A program made the translations under genes and the position numbers. DNA of 64,000 nucleotides from the NCBI GenBank assembly GCA_023374025.1, contig SIJG01000014.1, forward strand, positions 1,783,077-1,847,076, given 5' to 3'. This document shows positions 45,724 through 58,124 of this stretch, one piece after another. This DNA is from Heterodera schachtii (Eukaryota; Nematoda; Chromadorea; Rhabditida; Heteroderidae). The notes under the pieces were generated by a model. The model was given only the letters and a program-made list of their open reading frames with translations, was not told the DNA's origin and did no database searches. Positions within the stretch are counted from its first letter, which is position 1. Each line of letters starts with the position of its first letter.

Positions 45724-47674
45724 AATCGGCCAAAAGCTGCCGCGTCCTTCCCCTCCCGTTGGTTTTGTGTTTGATCGTGGCGGTGGGGGCCAATGGGATT
45801 TGCCGCCGCCTGTGACCGACGACCATCGCCGACACCACCAAATTGAGCAAATGGCCAAATTAGCCACCGTTGGCACCGACGACAACACACCGACAGGACG
45901 CGGCGAAGAGCACAGTGTGGTGCATCTGATCAGTAGACCAACGCAGCTGTATTACTTCGGAGGAGGCGGCGACGGTGGCGACGGAATGGACGACAGAGGC
46001 AATGGACCAATGGGAAGGTGATAAAAAGCGTTTCTTACTTTATTATCTAATGACATACTTACTCATTAGCGCTTAATGAGATTTATTTGTATCATTTTTC
46101 TGATATTTATACACGGATTTTTTGGCAAAATTCGTAAACTTAAAACTACGGGCTATAAATTAAGTGTATGTATTAAGCAAAATAAAAATTGTAAAAAATA
46201 TAGAAAGCTTGAAAACCCTATTATTGAACTATTTTTTTATCTTCACGACTTAAAAGAAACATAAAACTTAATACTCAATGTTTTAAATTATGGTTTATCC
46301 AATTAATTATATTTTAAAATCACAAAGTTTAAATAATAATAATAATAATTACAATTATTTAAGTGCTGACGGACTCGCTGCTGCTCAACGGTTCGTTTCT
46401 GCGTCCGTACAGATCGGTGTTGGCCAAGTGTGCCGAGTGAAAGTGCCGACTGCCGATGTGTTCTACATTTCCTTTGAGGACGACCAAAGGTCGGGCGGCG
46501 GCATGGGACGGCGTCCGTTTGTCGACGTGTTCTTTCACTGCTCCCACAATTGGTCCTGGTGTTGCGGCGTCGACTGTTGCCAGGTGATCAACCAACGCGC
46601 ATTTCGAGACTCTTGAATTTTAATTGATTTAATTCAATACCCTATTTTAAATTGTTTCCTAAATTGAATCAATCAATCACCGTAAAATGTTGCCATTGCT
46701 GAGTATCTCACGCCCCTGCGCATTGTCAGCTCGACCCGGCCCTGGTGTTCACCGGCGCCTGTGTGCTGGTGGTGCTCTGTGCGCTGTCCGTCCACTGCTG
46801 CTTGCGCTCCGAGTTTGGCCAACGCGTGTGCGTCCGTCGTCTGTTCCGTATGCATCGGCGACGGCACAAGCGCTTCATCGCCAGGGCAAACGCACAACGC
46901 CGCAAGTCGGCGGTGGACGGCGGCGCCCCGCCGATTGGCCGAGGAAACGGCGCAATTGTGCGGAAACCGTCCACAACCGTAAGCAGCGGCGAAGCTGAAC
47001 AGCTGAGGTGAGTAAATGTTGGCATTTACCAATTGGTACGCTCACAAATGATCATTGACCAATGAAATGTATAAACAGCATCATCAGGGAATTCTCCGAA
47101 TATTGTCCAGCAGAAGAAGCATCCTTTTGCTTTTGCGCTTTTCCTTTTTGTCTATATTAATTCGCGAAGGTTGCGAATAATTTTGAAATATTTCCGGGTT
47201 TTTCTTAAACCCGACGTTCCTTTTCTGCACTATTCTTTGCTGAGTGTTTTTAAATTGGATCACCTTGTATCAGATGATATTATCCGTTCTGAAGCTATTG
47301 GGTTTGGCTGGGGTTGTCCATCAAATCCGTTGCCCCAATTAATTGCGAAAAATCACAATAAAAATGGGTTAATAATATTTCAATAAATCTTATTAAGGCA
47401 TTACGAGCAGCAGCAGCAGCAACAACAACAACAACAGAAAGTTCACCAGAGAAGCAGCAGCGATTTACGACGAATGATCAGAAATTCCATTCGGGAAACC
47501 ATCGGTCGGGGCCACCGGCGATTGGTGAGGACGGGGCACCAATTGAGAAGCGATCGGCAGAAAAATGGGCGATCAGTGCCTGAAATTATGGTCACTGAGC
47601 CGAGCAGCAGCTGTTACGGGGCTGAAGATGAACAGGGGGAGGAGGAGATGGAGCAGTACGAAGACGAATGCTAA
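45724..47674 (+). CDS. Cys-rich single-pass membrane protein with polyQ tail, 5' end unresolved
   Basis: Four phase-consistent exons: 45724-46017, 46364-46583, 46730-47007, 47398-47674. The ectodomain has a Gly/Asp-rich linker (RGGGGQWDLPPPVTDD; YYFGGGGDGGDGMDD) and then a short Cys module, FFHCSHNWSWCCGVDCCQ. This resembles the CX/Shisa-type Cys clusters found just outside the membrane in nematode type I proteins. Next is a transmembrane helix (LVFTGACVLVVLCALSVHCC) and a very basic cytoplasmic region (CVRRLFRMHRRRHKRFIARA). It then has a run of ten Gln encoded by CAG/CAA repeats (about 47,407-47,440) and an acidic end EEEMEQYEDEC. The start exon with the signal peptide is not identified; the frame stays open upstream to about 45,635. 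Function unknown. Confidence 0.65.
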
Positions 47675-48134
47675 TTGAAGAAGAAAAGGGAAGAGCCAAA
47701 GATGGGAGAGATGAAGTCGAACAAAACAAAAATATAGTTTTTTGATTTTAAATTGGTTAATTATAAAATTTAATTTAAAAAAATATGCAACCAATGATGG
47801 GTGGGTGATTCATAGATATTTCATTTTCTCAGCTTTTGTCAGTGAAATGAAGGATAAAAAGCTTTTCAATCAAAAAAAACTGAAAATTTCTCATTTAATT
47901 ATGTCAAAAATCAATCAATTTTTCAACGGTTTATTTAACTTCATTGTTAAAATTATTTATTTATTATCCAATTTTCACTTTGCAACGTCATTTCCAACTT
48001 GGCAATAAAATTGCCAATTAACATTTTCATTCATTCATTGATATGTATATATTTTTTGTATTCATAATGTATAATTTTTAGCCTTATAAGTTGTAAAGAA
48101 ATTAAGAAATTATTATTATTTTTATTTAAAATAA

Positions 48135-49998
48135 ATGTCGACTTTAAATCTTCATTTTGCTTACTTTCTTCTCATTGTTGTGTTTTTGCTTGTGGACTAT
48201 TCATTGGCAACGAGAAAGAAAAATAAGAACAAAGGTGAGGCAATTATGCTAATTAGCATATCATTAAATATTATTATCCATTGCATTCATTTATAATTTT
48301 CATTCAAAGTTCGCTCACTATTTAATTTAATTGGGACCGGACCTGAAAAAATTTGTAAATGGGAATTTCGCGTTTTTCTTTTTCGGCAAAGCAAACGCTT
48401 GGCATTCCACCGAGGCCGATGGACAAATAAGCGGAGCCGACAAACAATTGGCCAACACAATTCGGGATTCTCCAAATTCAGTAATACCGTTTTTTTATAA
48501 ATTTTGATTAATTAAAGGTTTTGCAGGAGGCGTCACATTCATCTGGCGCTGCAATTCTTTCACAAATAAACTCCGATCAACAGCAAAAACCCACCACTGA
48601 TCAGTCTGCCGGCTCAGAAGCTTCGATCAATTCAGAGGTCAAGGAAGTGGCGAAAGCGCTAAAAGTGTACACGAGAAGAGGAAAACAATTAAGCAAATCA
48701 AACGACGCAGAAAGGACGACGCCCACTGTCGGAGAACAACAAATGCCATTGTCAGCCGACGCAGCGGAAGAAAACGGCACAAATTCACAGGGAACGGCGC
48801 AGGAAGAGAAACTGCAAAAAATTTTCGACAAACTGGAGACGAATCAGAAAGAAATGCAGAGGAACATTGAGGAAATGCTGAAGGAACATTTGACAAAAAT
48901 GGAACGGAAAATGGAGGCGAAAGTTGACGAGGTGAAAAATGAAAATTAAAAATTGATAAAAAAAAAGATATTGTAAAGGCTATTTTTAATTGAGAAAAGA
49001 AATCCTAAAATAGATATGGTTAAGGTTTTTATATAAAATGTTAAAAGGTACGAAAAGCGAAGGAAGAGACACTGCAGCAAATAGTGGTCAAGATGGAGGC
49101 GTATCAGAACAAATTGCAGCGGAGCATTGATCAACTAATTGGGGGACAAAAGGGAAATGGTGGGCAATTAGCAAATGCTCACGTTTAGCAATTTAGTAAT
49201 CAGTAGAGAAACATTACGTCTTAATGATTATTCTTTTGGAATTAGGGTTAACCATTGGTAACCGATGGGATGTCAACGCACGCGAAAATGGCATCGAGCT
49301 AAGTGGGCACAATGAATTGGTTGTGGAACATAATGGATTAAGGAGCGGTATCCATTTCATCTAAAGCACATTAAAAGTATAATTCAACAATTTTCAATGC
49401 TTAGGTTTTCGCTCCGTTTGTGCCAAAAACCCAATCCCAAAAAGCGGCATTTTTTACTTCGAAATTAAAGATTTGAATACATTCTCGTCATTGTTAGTTG
49501 CTTATTTCGCGTTATTATTGGAAATGCTTTTCCTTTTGCAGTGCCGCCGTTGGATTAGCGCCGAAACATTTGCCATTGGGCGAACGCGCCGCTTATTACG
49601 ACGGCATAAACACCGACAGACACAACGACAGCTATGAATTTGAAAGGCTTATACAGTCATTCACCACTGATTCGCCTCCTCTCCCGCTTTACAAACATTT
49701 TCCAATGCTTAATCCTGGCGATGTGATCGGATGCGGCGTAAACTTGGCAACTCGCAAAATCATTTACACCAAAAATGGAAAATGCATAGGTGGGAAATTG
49801 GAAGAAATCAAAATTAATGTTTTAAATTTATTTTTAATTAACGAATGAATCTTTTTCTTTGGAGATACGCCCGGTTTATTTCTCGCTTCTGTCGGTGCCG
49901 ATCTGTTCCCGTGCGTTACGTTGGATATCAGTGGAAGCAAAATTGAGGCAAACTTTGGGCCAAACTTCAAATACGAAATTGGCAATGACCAGCAATAA
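48135..49998 (+). CDS. Secreted SPRY (B30.2) protein with coiled-coil stalk, SPRYSEC-like
   Basis: Eight exons, all in phase: 48135-48234, 48392-48480, 48527-48931, 49048-49159, 49246-49347, 49405-49492, 49542-49789, 49865-49998; about 425 aa. The first encodes a signal peptide (MSTLNLHFAYFLLIVVFLLV, DYSLATRKK). Exons 2-4 are low-complexity then a strong coiled coil (EEKLQKIFDKLETNQKEMQR; MEAYQNKLQRSIDQLIGG). Exons 5-8 form a full SPRY domain: GNRWDVNARENGIELSGH, FRSVCAKNPIPKSGIFYFEI, AAVGLAPKHLPLGE, GDVIGCGVNLATRKIIYTKN, ADLFPCVTLDISGSKIEANF. These residues match the SPRYSEC/RBP effector family expanded in potato cyst nematodes, made in the dorsal gland and known to interact with host NLR immunity. 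Most SPRYSECs are a signal peptide plus one SPRY domain; the coiled-coil insert here is unusual. No transmembrane segment after the signal peptide. Confidence 0.85.
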
Positions 49999-50626
49999 CA
50001 AAGAAACTGCTGATCGCTTTTGTCATTTGAGAGTTTTTGGAGGTGTTCGAGCATTTGTATTTAGAAAATTCATGTAAAATCAAAAATTTATTTGATTTTT
50101 AATTTTAAATAAATAAAAGAATTTTATTAAAGTCCTAATTGAAAACAATACCCAACATTGAAATAAAATTAGAATCTTTCAATTTTTTGTTTTTTTTTTG
50201 TATTTTAATGAGATAAAAAATGGAATTGATTCTTTTGCTGCAAAGTTTCGCATGAAAGAAGCAAATTAAAAAAATTCGTTTTTTTGGAGAGTAAATTAGT
50301 TAATTGGCAAATCGATTTTAATTTAAAAACATGAGAGTCCGAGGTTTCTTTAATAAAGCTCAAAACCTTTTTCCTCCATAATGAAAATCGCTGCCCATAA
50401 TAAATGATGGTTTCTTTTTCACTGGTCAAAACATTTTAATAATAGAGAATTGAATAATTATAAATTTATTTTCATTTTATTTTTCAAAAAGCTGGGCTGA
50501 ACTTTCGATTAATTTTCTGATCAGAAACATGAATAATTCCTAAATTTAAATTTGTTAAATAAAATCCGAGAATGTCTCTCTCTCTCTGCTCGTCGTCCGT
50601 CGCTTCATTCATTCATTTTGACTTTG
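49999..50626. other. Convergent intergenic stretch
   Basis: Lies between the 3' ends of a plus and a minus gene. AATAAA signals near 50,109 and an AT-rich body; a short CTCTCTCT run at 50,575-50,588. Nothing else supported. Confidence 0.5.
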
Positions 50627-51567
50627 CTAATTTTCATTTTGCAATTCGTCCAGCGGCAAAAGCGTGCGGCGAAATTTGGCCAAAACATCGGCCGATTTGG
50701 TCACCAAAGCAACGGAATTAATCAGCTCAAATTCCTCCCCAATTCGTTTCAAATGCTTTTGCGCGCTTTGGAGAAGCAATTTGACACGTAAAACAAAGTT
50801 AGACAAGCACAACAGCAAAACCTAAGCTAAAAATATTTTAAATTTGCTTTCAAAAAACTATTTGCTGTTGTTTTATTAATTGCTAGTCCATAAATATATA
50901 GGACAAAAGCTTCCAATTTTCCAGCAGCGTATGTCGGCACCGCATACAAAATTTATATTCAAATTTTGGTCCAAAGAAGTTTTTTAAATATTGATTAACT
51001 GAAAATTGATTTGAGAGAAAAGCTGAGCATCTTACAGGAATTCAAAAGAACCGAAACCATCCATCGCCAGCGGGGCCAAAAAATGGACCCCAAGGGTAAT
51101 TTGGACAGTGGAAAGTTAGACAACAAATTTTTGGTTTAAAAAATGACAAAGAAATATTTAAAATGGTAAAAAATGGAACTCCGAAATGAAAGAATAATTT
51201 AAAACTCACAACCAACATTTATGTAATTTACGAGAAAAAAACAGCACAAATTTTTTCATTTCTATGATACCTTCCGTATAATTATTGCTCATTATCACTC
51301 ATTATTTGCCCACCTGTTCCTCTGAGATGGGTTTGCCTTCCAGCAATGCCATTTGCATAATTTCGTGCAAATTCGCCATTTGGTCGTGCTTCAACACTTT
51401 TTCCGTAAAAATTTGTTGAATTGGCCCTGCAATGTTCGACAATTGCCCAGAAAAATGCAATTTTTTTGCCGCTTCTTTTCTGATGATGGAAAGCGCTGGG
51501 TTTAGAAACACAAGTTTCATATCGACTCTTATAAAATAGCGGGGCAACGAGGAAAAAGCGACCAAAT
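50627..51567 (-). CDS. Hypothetical helical protein, last two exons
   Basis: Exon 51567-51314 encodes LVAFSSLPRYFIRVDMKLVF and ...QIFTEKVLKHDQMANLHEIM, ending GKPISEEQ. It splices in phase 0 (CAG|GTGGGC to TTAG|GTTTTG) to exon 50821-50627, which encodes VLLLCLSNFVLRVKLLLQSA and ends RRTLLPLDELQNEN. Mostly amphipathic helix, no domain recognised. The first exon needs a 1-nt carry from an upstream exon I could not place. It may be a separate gene, or alternative 3' exons of the coiled-coil gene immediately upstream (52,067-53,517), which has its own stop. Confidence 0.5.
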
Positions 51568-52066
51568 CTGAAGCATGATAATGGGAGGCAAATGATACAG
51601 AAAATGGGCAGAGTAATTAAGAGAGTAAATTGGCAGGGTAATTAAGGTGGTAATGAGGGAAAACGAAGAAAAGCAACAATAGGCAGACTAAATGAATCAC
51701 ACAATGAATTACCGTCGACCAATCATTGCCATTTTCAAGCTAATTGCCAACCATTTACTGACCCTTTGTGATATCCCACACATGATTTAGATAAGCCTAT
51801 TGCCAACTCCAAAGCCCCAAAAAAGTCCGTAATTATTTTCAATGGCAGCAGCGAATTTCGTTTTGCTTTTGTCAACAAACCAATTCCTTTTTCACGTAAT
51901 TTTCAAACTTAATTGGTGATGTATTAATAGTTGCGGTGCTTTTCATAATTTTGATGCTTTTCCACCTGATATTCCACCACATTTTTCACTCCGTCGCCAA
52001 TTTTCTCCACCCCCTCGGCAAAGTTCGCTTTCAAAGAAGAATCTTTTTCTCTCTCTGGTGGCATTT

Positions 52067-53517
52067 CTATTCGCCAATTGCGCGTTTTTCTCCCGAAATC
52101 CCTGCTCCAATGTCGCCAATTTCTTCTCTAATTTGGTCCATCGCTGCCAATTCCTCGGCAAATTTCACTGTTTCTTTTGGCCCTTCGATTTCTCTCAAAA
52201 TGGCCAACAATTTGTCACTTTGGCCGTTTGTCGGATTGTCTTGCAAATGGGCCATGAACTGCTTGAACTTCGCGAAATATGCTTCGATGGGTTCCTTTTG
52301 TGCCGTGCGTTCCTCCTCATTTTCCATCAATGCGTTGATAATCTTCGCCTGTGCGTTCAGCAAATCGTACACTTTGGCCGCGGCCTGGTGCCGTTGCGTT
52401 TGTTCATGTTCAGCCATAACTTTGTCCAGCATTTCCTTGCTGATCGGCTGTCGGGCCGTCAGTTTCCGCTCGGCTTTCTCTTCACTTTTTTCTTCCGTTT
52501 GTGTGGCATTCAATGCTTTTTGGGCTTTCGAAATTTCCATGTAAATCTCTTCCATTGATTTTGAATTGGACAACGACGGCACATCGCCCAAAGGGTTGGC
52601 ATTTTCGTCGTCGTCAGAAAAGTGTTGGCGCTGTGCCGCCGCTTTCATTTCGCCCTTTTCTTCCGCCGCCTTCGACGTGGACGGCATATCAAACGAATCG
52701 TGGAGCTGTTCAAGCACATATCCACCGAGTGTCGTCGCCTGTGCCTCCGCTTCCGACGGCTGATATTTTGCGATTTGTTTCCCACGCGCACGCGCCAACG
52801 CAGCGGCCGAAGGGAGCTGGGTTTCCGCTTCCGCTTCAGCAGCGGCGGTGGCATGGGCTGAGGATGAAGCGGTGGACGATGATGGCACACCGGCGGTGGC
52901 ATTTGTTTGCGCCATTCTGAAAGAGATTTGATTTTGAAATAAGATTAATTAAAATTGGAAATAATTGAAATGATTTAATTTTAAAATTGAAGCTTTTAAA
53001 ATATTCTGATTTATATATTTCTAATGAATTTATCAATATGTTGACTTTAGCCAGGCTTAAAAAGTATTAGTTTACATTGGACTGATAGAATAAATCATTT
53101 TTGTTGATAAAATGTGAAAATCTTTTTTTTATATAAAAATACAAATGGGAATCTCAACTTACTTTTCTGACTCATTGCTCAACAGATCAGCCTAAATTTT
53201 TATTAAAAATAATTAAAAAGACGTATTTAAACAATTTACATATGAAAAAACCAAAATCACCTCAAAATTAGTTAACACTTATTAACCGACATTTATTGCC
53301 ATTTAAATTTACTAAAACTCCTAATTACTTCCTTTTTTCTAATTGCCCCCGTCATTGGCCAATTATCACTTGCATTTTGTTCAGTATTGGATTCCGTTTT
53401 GTTCTCGTTCGTCTCGTCACCATCTTTTGTCGGTTCAATTAGCATAATGAAATGATTCGTTGTCAAAACAATGACAAAAAAAGGGAGAAAAGAAAAAATT
53501 GAAAAACCGACGAACAT
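52067..53517 (-). CDS. Secreted coiled-coil protein, about 355 aa
   Basis: Three phase-consistent exons: 53517-53329, 53191-53163, 52916-52067. Exon 1 begins MFVGFSIFSFLPFFVIVLTT, a signal peptide or signal anchor, followed by an Asn/Glu-rich stretch with several N-glycosylation sequons. The 29-nt exon 2 encodes ADLLSNESE. Exon 3 is Ala/Ser/Glu-rich (MAQTNATAGVPSSSTASSSA) and then long amphipathic helix (MEEIYMEISKAQKALNATQT; KLLAILREIEGPKETVKFAE; MDQIREEIGDIGAG), ending GEKRAIGE and stop. No cysteine framework. An ATG at the start of exon 3, right behind a TTTCAG acceptor, could give a shorter cytosolic product if trans-spliced there. No known family. It faces the SPRY gene tail-to-tail. Confidence 0.6.
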
Positions 53518-54289
53518 TTTCTATAAAAGAATTGAAAAATTAAAATAAAAGAAATAAAATTTATAAAATAATATTTAAATAAAACTATTATAAAATTAAT
53601 ATAAAATAATTTTTCTAAATGAATGAATAATATATTCTACTTATGAGTGCATATATATAACAATTTTTATAATATTGATTTGTGACGTAAATTATGTAAT
53701 TATTTTATGCCTTACTAAGAAAATAAATTTAAATAATTTTGCAGTTTTATTGATAATTTTGCAGAAATAAAGAAAAAAGGGTAATGAAGAAATGAAAAAG
53801 GTAACTTAAATATTATTGTTTAAGTTTTCAGCGGTTCAAAAGTTGCATAATTGGTATGTGATTAGTTTTCCATGGCAGTTATTAAAATTATACAATTTTA
53901 AAACTGATGATTTATTTGGCTAAACCATCAAATTTTCGACAACAGTCAAACTATCGAGAACATAATTTATGCTGAATGCTTCTAAGTGATTTTAACCCAA
54001 ATTATTATTATTAGTAAATTTTTTCTCATTAAATTGATAATTAATTGAATTTTCGCTTTCCTTTTGACCTTGGGAGGGGCCACTCGACGCAATCAGCTGT
54101 AACTACTTAATTAATTACCGAAATAACGCAACAATCGGCGGATGTCATTTAAGCCCCAACAGAGAAAGGAAAATAAATCATTTTCCATTTAATTCAAACA
54201 AAGATTAATTTGTCGGAATAATACATATGCTAACTGGGGATATTTAAGTCGCTTTTGTTTGTCGCTAAATTTAATTTTCCTTTTAGAAA
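53518..54289. other. Divergent promoter region between two secreted-protein genes
   Basis: 770 bp of AT-rich sequence between the ATG of the minus-strand coiled-coil gene and the ATG of the plus-strand VWFA gene. A short two-way promoter is the natural reading. No discrete motif that I can support. Confidence 0.4.
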
Positions 54290-56613
54290 ATGGCAATTAA
54301 ATTTTGTGGTGCTTTCTTTTTTCTGATCAGTTTTCTCGAATTCTGTCAAATATCACAACAGCAAAAACAACGACAAAATTCAATGGAATTTGAAGGCGAA
54401 GTTTGGCAAATATTTGAACATTTTTACCAGAAAAAATATTAAATTGTTAAGGTCAGTTGTTTTGACAAACAACAAAATGTACGATTCATCCCAAACAGTG
54501 CAAATGTGCTCCTTTTCTTGACATCTTTCGATGGTTGGTGGAGGAAAGTTGAATATTTTAAACCAACTTTTGTTCGTTTTTATTTATGATATTTATTTTA
54601 AATATAATTAATTTAAAATATGATGATTAAAGAAAATAGCTACATACAACAACACACTCAATTTGCATTCTTCTGATTTTAGCCGAGTCGGATAAAGAGG
54701 AAGAAAAATTGGTGGCCGAAACGGTGACAGATTTGACAGGCATTTTTCGAATTTCTACGGCACTCCCTCCGGTTTTGCCGGTTGTGTGCCGTTACACTTT
54801 GCTGGTCGCTTCGTCGTGCCACCATTTGTCCTATCACGGCACAATGGCCGATCAAAGGACAAAACCAGTGGAAAAAAGTTCAAATTTTAAAAATAATTTA
54901 TTTTTTTAGGGTTGCCGTTTTGTGTACAAAATTAAACAACAAAAATTGAAAGAATTACGCCGTTCAATGAAAAGCATTCAAATAAATGTTAATGGGGAGG
55001 AAGTGCAGTGCAATTGGTGGAGAAAATATTTGAAAAGCAAACGAACTCAACAAAAACAGCTGCCAAAAGGCAAAAACGAATTAGCAAAATGTAAGCAAAA
55101 AGAAAAAAATGAAAAAATAATAATTACGAATTATAAAAGTAAAATAAATAAAGAAATAATTATTATAATAAAATAACTGAAATTAAAAAGGTGCAATAAA
55201 ACAGATGTTGAATCATTTTGCCCCCGCAATGATTTGGGACGGGAAAGTGCCAATGAAGCGGTGGTGACGACTGGCATCTTCTTCTGCTATCACTGTCATA
55301 ATCACATCACCACCAACAACAACTACAACAAGAACACAACCGACAACAACATCAACAACAACAACAATAATGCCAATTAATGTAGTAGAAGTGAACAGAA
55401 CAACAGAAAAGGATGTGCCTAATAATGAAAAGCCCAAGGATTTGTGTAAGAATTCAAGAAAACAATGCTCATAATTTCTTAAAGACTCATAATTAATTTA
55501 AATATTCCAATTAATATTTCATTCCCAAAGCATGTGCCGTTGCGCCGTCCCCCGTCGTCCGTCCGTCTCCGTTGGACGTCGTCCTGCTTTTGGATGGTTC
55601 CGGCTCGATTTCCTCTTCCATTTTCTATGGCCAAATTCTGCACTTTGCCAACGAATTGGCACAAAATCTGAACCTTTCCGCTGAGGGAACGCATTTGGCC
55701 ATTGTCCAATTTTCGAATCGGCCCCAATTGGAGTTTGGCCTAAGCAGCGGAAATGACGCGCAAACGGTGGGAGGGGGGGGGGGGGAACTTATCAATTTAG
55801 TGGCCAAATCAACTCGAATTTGACGGCAGAACTTTTGCTTATTTTATTAAATTATTCCATAAATTTGTATATTAGAAATCCATAAAGTAATAATGCACAA
55901 AATGTAAAAATATACAATTTAAAATTGACAATAAAATCGCTTTTATATTTTTAAACCTTTTTACTTTTTGAACTTTTTCACAATTTGACAAATTAAGCAA
56001 AATATTTGATTAGTTTTGCTCAACAGAAAAAGTTTTCGCTTTCCTTCCGAGGGGAGGGCACTCTGATGAAATTCCATTAAAATTCAAAATATTTGTATAA
56101 TTTTGATTAATGTTTTAGATTAAGTACAAAATTGACAACATTTCCTACCTCGACGGAGGAACAAATATCGGAGAAGCATTGCTTTTCACACTTTTCCGCG
56201 TGTTAGCGAACGGCGAAGCACGTGCCAATTCAGACCGAATCGTTGTGGTGGTCACCTGACGGCGTCTCGTCGGACGATGTCGTTGAGCCGGGTGATTTTT
56301 GTTCTTTCGAATTAAATTCAATAATTATATTTGGCAAATATTTTAGCCGATAATTTGCGCAAAAGTGCAAATGCCGAACTGATCGCAATTGGAATTGGAG
56401 AAAACATTGACCAACAGCAGCTGAATTTGGCAATTTTATTATGCCAAATATTAATTAATCCAAGGAAAAATATTAGTTTTTAATTGGTTCTATTGATAGA
56501 TCACTGACAATCCACGGAAAGTGTACGCGTTGAAAAGCTTCGATCAGCTGGAGGCCGGCTTAGTGACCAGAAACATAGAGAAGCAGCAGCAGAATTGTGA
56601 GGAAAAAGCATAA
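54290..56613 (+). CDS. Secreted VWFA-domain protein carrying a one-base frameshift
   Basis: Exon 1 (from 54290) encodes a signal peptide, MAIKFCGAFFFLISFLEFCQ. Later exons (about 54,684-54,870; 54,910-55,090) encode a Cys-containing region (LPVVCRYTLLVASSCHHLSY; EEVQCNWWRKY). A Thr-rich linker ends near 55,445. Exon 55531-55766 opens the von Willebrand A domain: DVVLLLDGSGSIS (MIDAS DxSxS) and HLAIVQFSNRPQLEF. Exon 56119-56291 continues IKYKIDNISYLDGGTNIGEA and RIVVVVT, then hits TGA at 56257-56259. Removing one base restores DGVSSDDVVEP. Exons 56347-56429 (ELIAIGIGENIDQQQL) and 56500-56613 (ITDNPRKVYALKSFDQLEAG) complete the fold. The junction between them is a GC-AG intron. VWFA proteins bind collagen or other ligands outside cells. 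The break may be a sequencing error or recent inactivation. Confidence 0.7.
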
Positions 56614-56759
56614 AATGAATGATTGATGGACAAATGCCGTGGAGGCAAACAAAAAAAGACGAAAACCCAATTAATCATCTTAATAAATTGGGCAAATGAA
56701 CACAAACGAAACAGCAGTTAATGGGAATTTTTTAAAACGCAAGTCAACGTAAACTTTTA

Positions 56760-57245
56760 ATACAGAAGAGTGGCCAAGTGTCCTTTTTTCTAAGATTTGT
56801 CCTTTTTTGGAGGGGCCGGATCTTAGAAAAGTTAAAATGTCCTTTATTCTAAGATTGTCCTTTATTTTGAGGCTTCCCCAAACTTTTTAAATTTTTTGTG
56901 ATTATGATTTATTTAGCTGATACAAATGCTACCAAAACTCCCAATTTTCAAAAAAAAATTTTCCCAGCGGTGCCTATGGGCACCGCCGGCCCCCAAAACT
57001 TATTTTTTCTTAAAAAATTGGCTCAAAATGTAAAAATTGTTATTTTTGGTGAAAATCTGTTAAAATTTTACAATTTTTTATAAATTTTTGCTAAAAAATC
57101 ACAAAATTTGGACAATTTTTGGGCAAAATCTGTTAACAAATTGCTTCAAATTTTCAAAAAATTTACCCGGCGGCGCCTATCGGCACCGCCGACCCCCCCC
57201 CCCCAGGGTGTCTAAGCTTTTTGGAAAAAACGCGCCGCAAAAAAG
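56760..57245 (+). repeat. Dispersed repeat block with two GC palindromes (copy 3)
   Basis: Opens with two near-repeats of TCCTTTTTTCTAAGATT / TCCTTTATTCTAAGATT. A palindrome CAGCGGTGCCTATGGGCACC lies at about 56,958. Then from about 57,092 comes a full copy of the AT-rich body (ACAAAATTTGGACAATTTTT, AAATCTGTTAAC) ending CCGGCGGCGCCTATCGGC with ACCGCCG, a C run and GCGCCGCAAAAAAG. Same family as the copies at 10.0 and 29.9 kb. Confidence 0.7.
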
Positions 57246-58124
57246 TGCACATGCGGTGAAATGAGAAAAAATGATCAGCGTAAACAAAAACAATTATTCA
57301 ATTTTTACGCTAATAAAATATTTTTTAAGTCGATTTTTCATGTTTTTATTTCGTTTCCTTGACGCTGCTATTAGTTTTAGAACAAATCTTATTTTTGGGG
57401 TCCGAATCTTATTTCAAAATGACCCTTAACTATTTAGTTTTTATTTATTTTTCCATCCTTATCACGTCAGCTGATCATAACTATTTTATGAATATGGTTT
57501 TATCCTAAATTTTAAGCGCATCTATAAAATGAAATTCTCAAAAAATCAGTTAGTAGTTCGGTCATTTATTTTATTAAAAACAAAAATTGAATGAAGGACA
57601 GACGCAAACACAAAACAGTTTAACAAAACAATATTGAAATGAATGAATGAATTTATTGGACTGGGAATAAACACATTCGCTTGAGATGAACAGACACAAA
57701 ATACAGTGGTAAATTTGGAACCATAAAATAATTGGTGAATTTGGCGGACTGAAAGCATTTTCACGGGGCCATCATTAATTTTTGTCGTGCCGCAAAAATG
57801 TGCACGAAAACAGCTAATCTGTAAGCGTCATTTAACAAAAATGGGAATTGACACGGGAGGGCATTGGCACAAGAGAAAGTCAATCGCAGCTCAAAAAAAA
57901 TGGTGGGCCGGCAGATTTATATTCTAACACTGGAGATATGAAAATGATTGGCTTTTTCAAATGTATACAAAACTTTGCCCCCTGTGATCGGTCCATTCCC
58001 TTGACGATGTCCCATCATTAACAATTCCATCGCTCCATTATCATTACCATTATCATCATCATTAGATGCTTTCTGCTAATCATCTCTCATCACTTTCATT
58101 ACTTGGTCAAAACAACAAAAAGCA
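57246..58124. other. AT-rich intergenic stretch 3' of the zinc transporter
   Basis: No supported gene. The last 120 bp before the zinc-transporter stop contain TCATTA/ATCATC repeats, probably its 3' UTR or flank. Confidence 0.45.

Noticed and set aside
47171..47386. 71-codon frame in an intron of the Cys-rich membrane protein
   Set aside because: Sits wholly between two phase-matched exons of a better gene and shows no motif.
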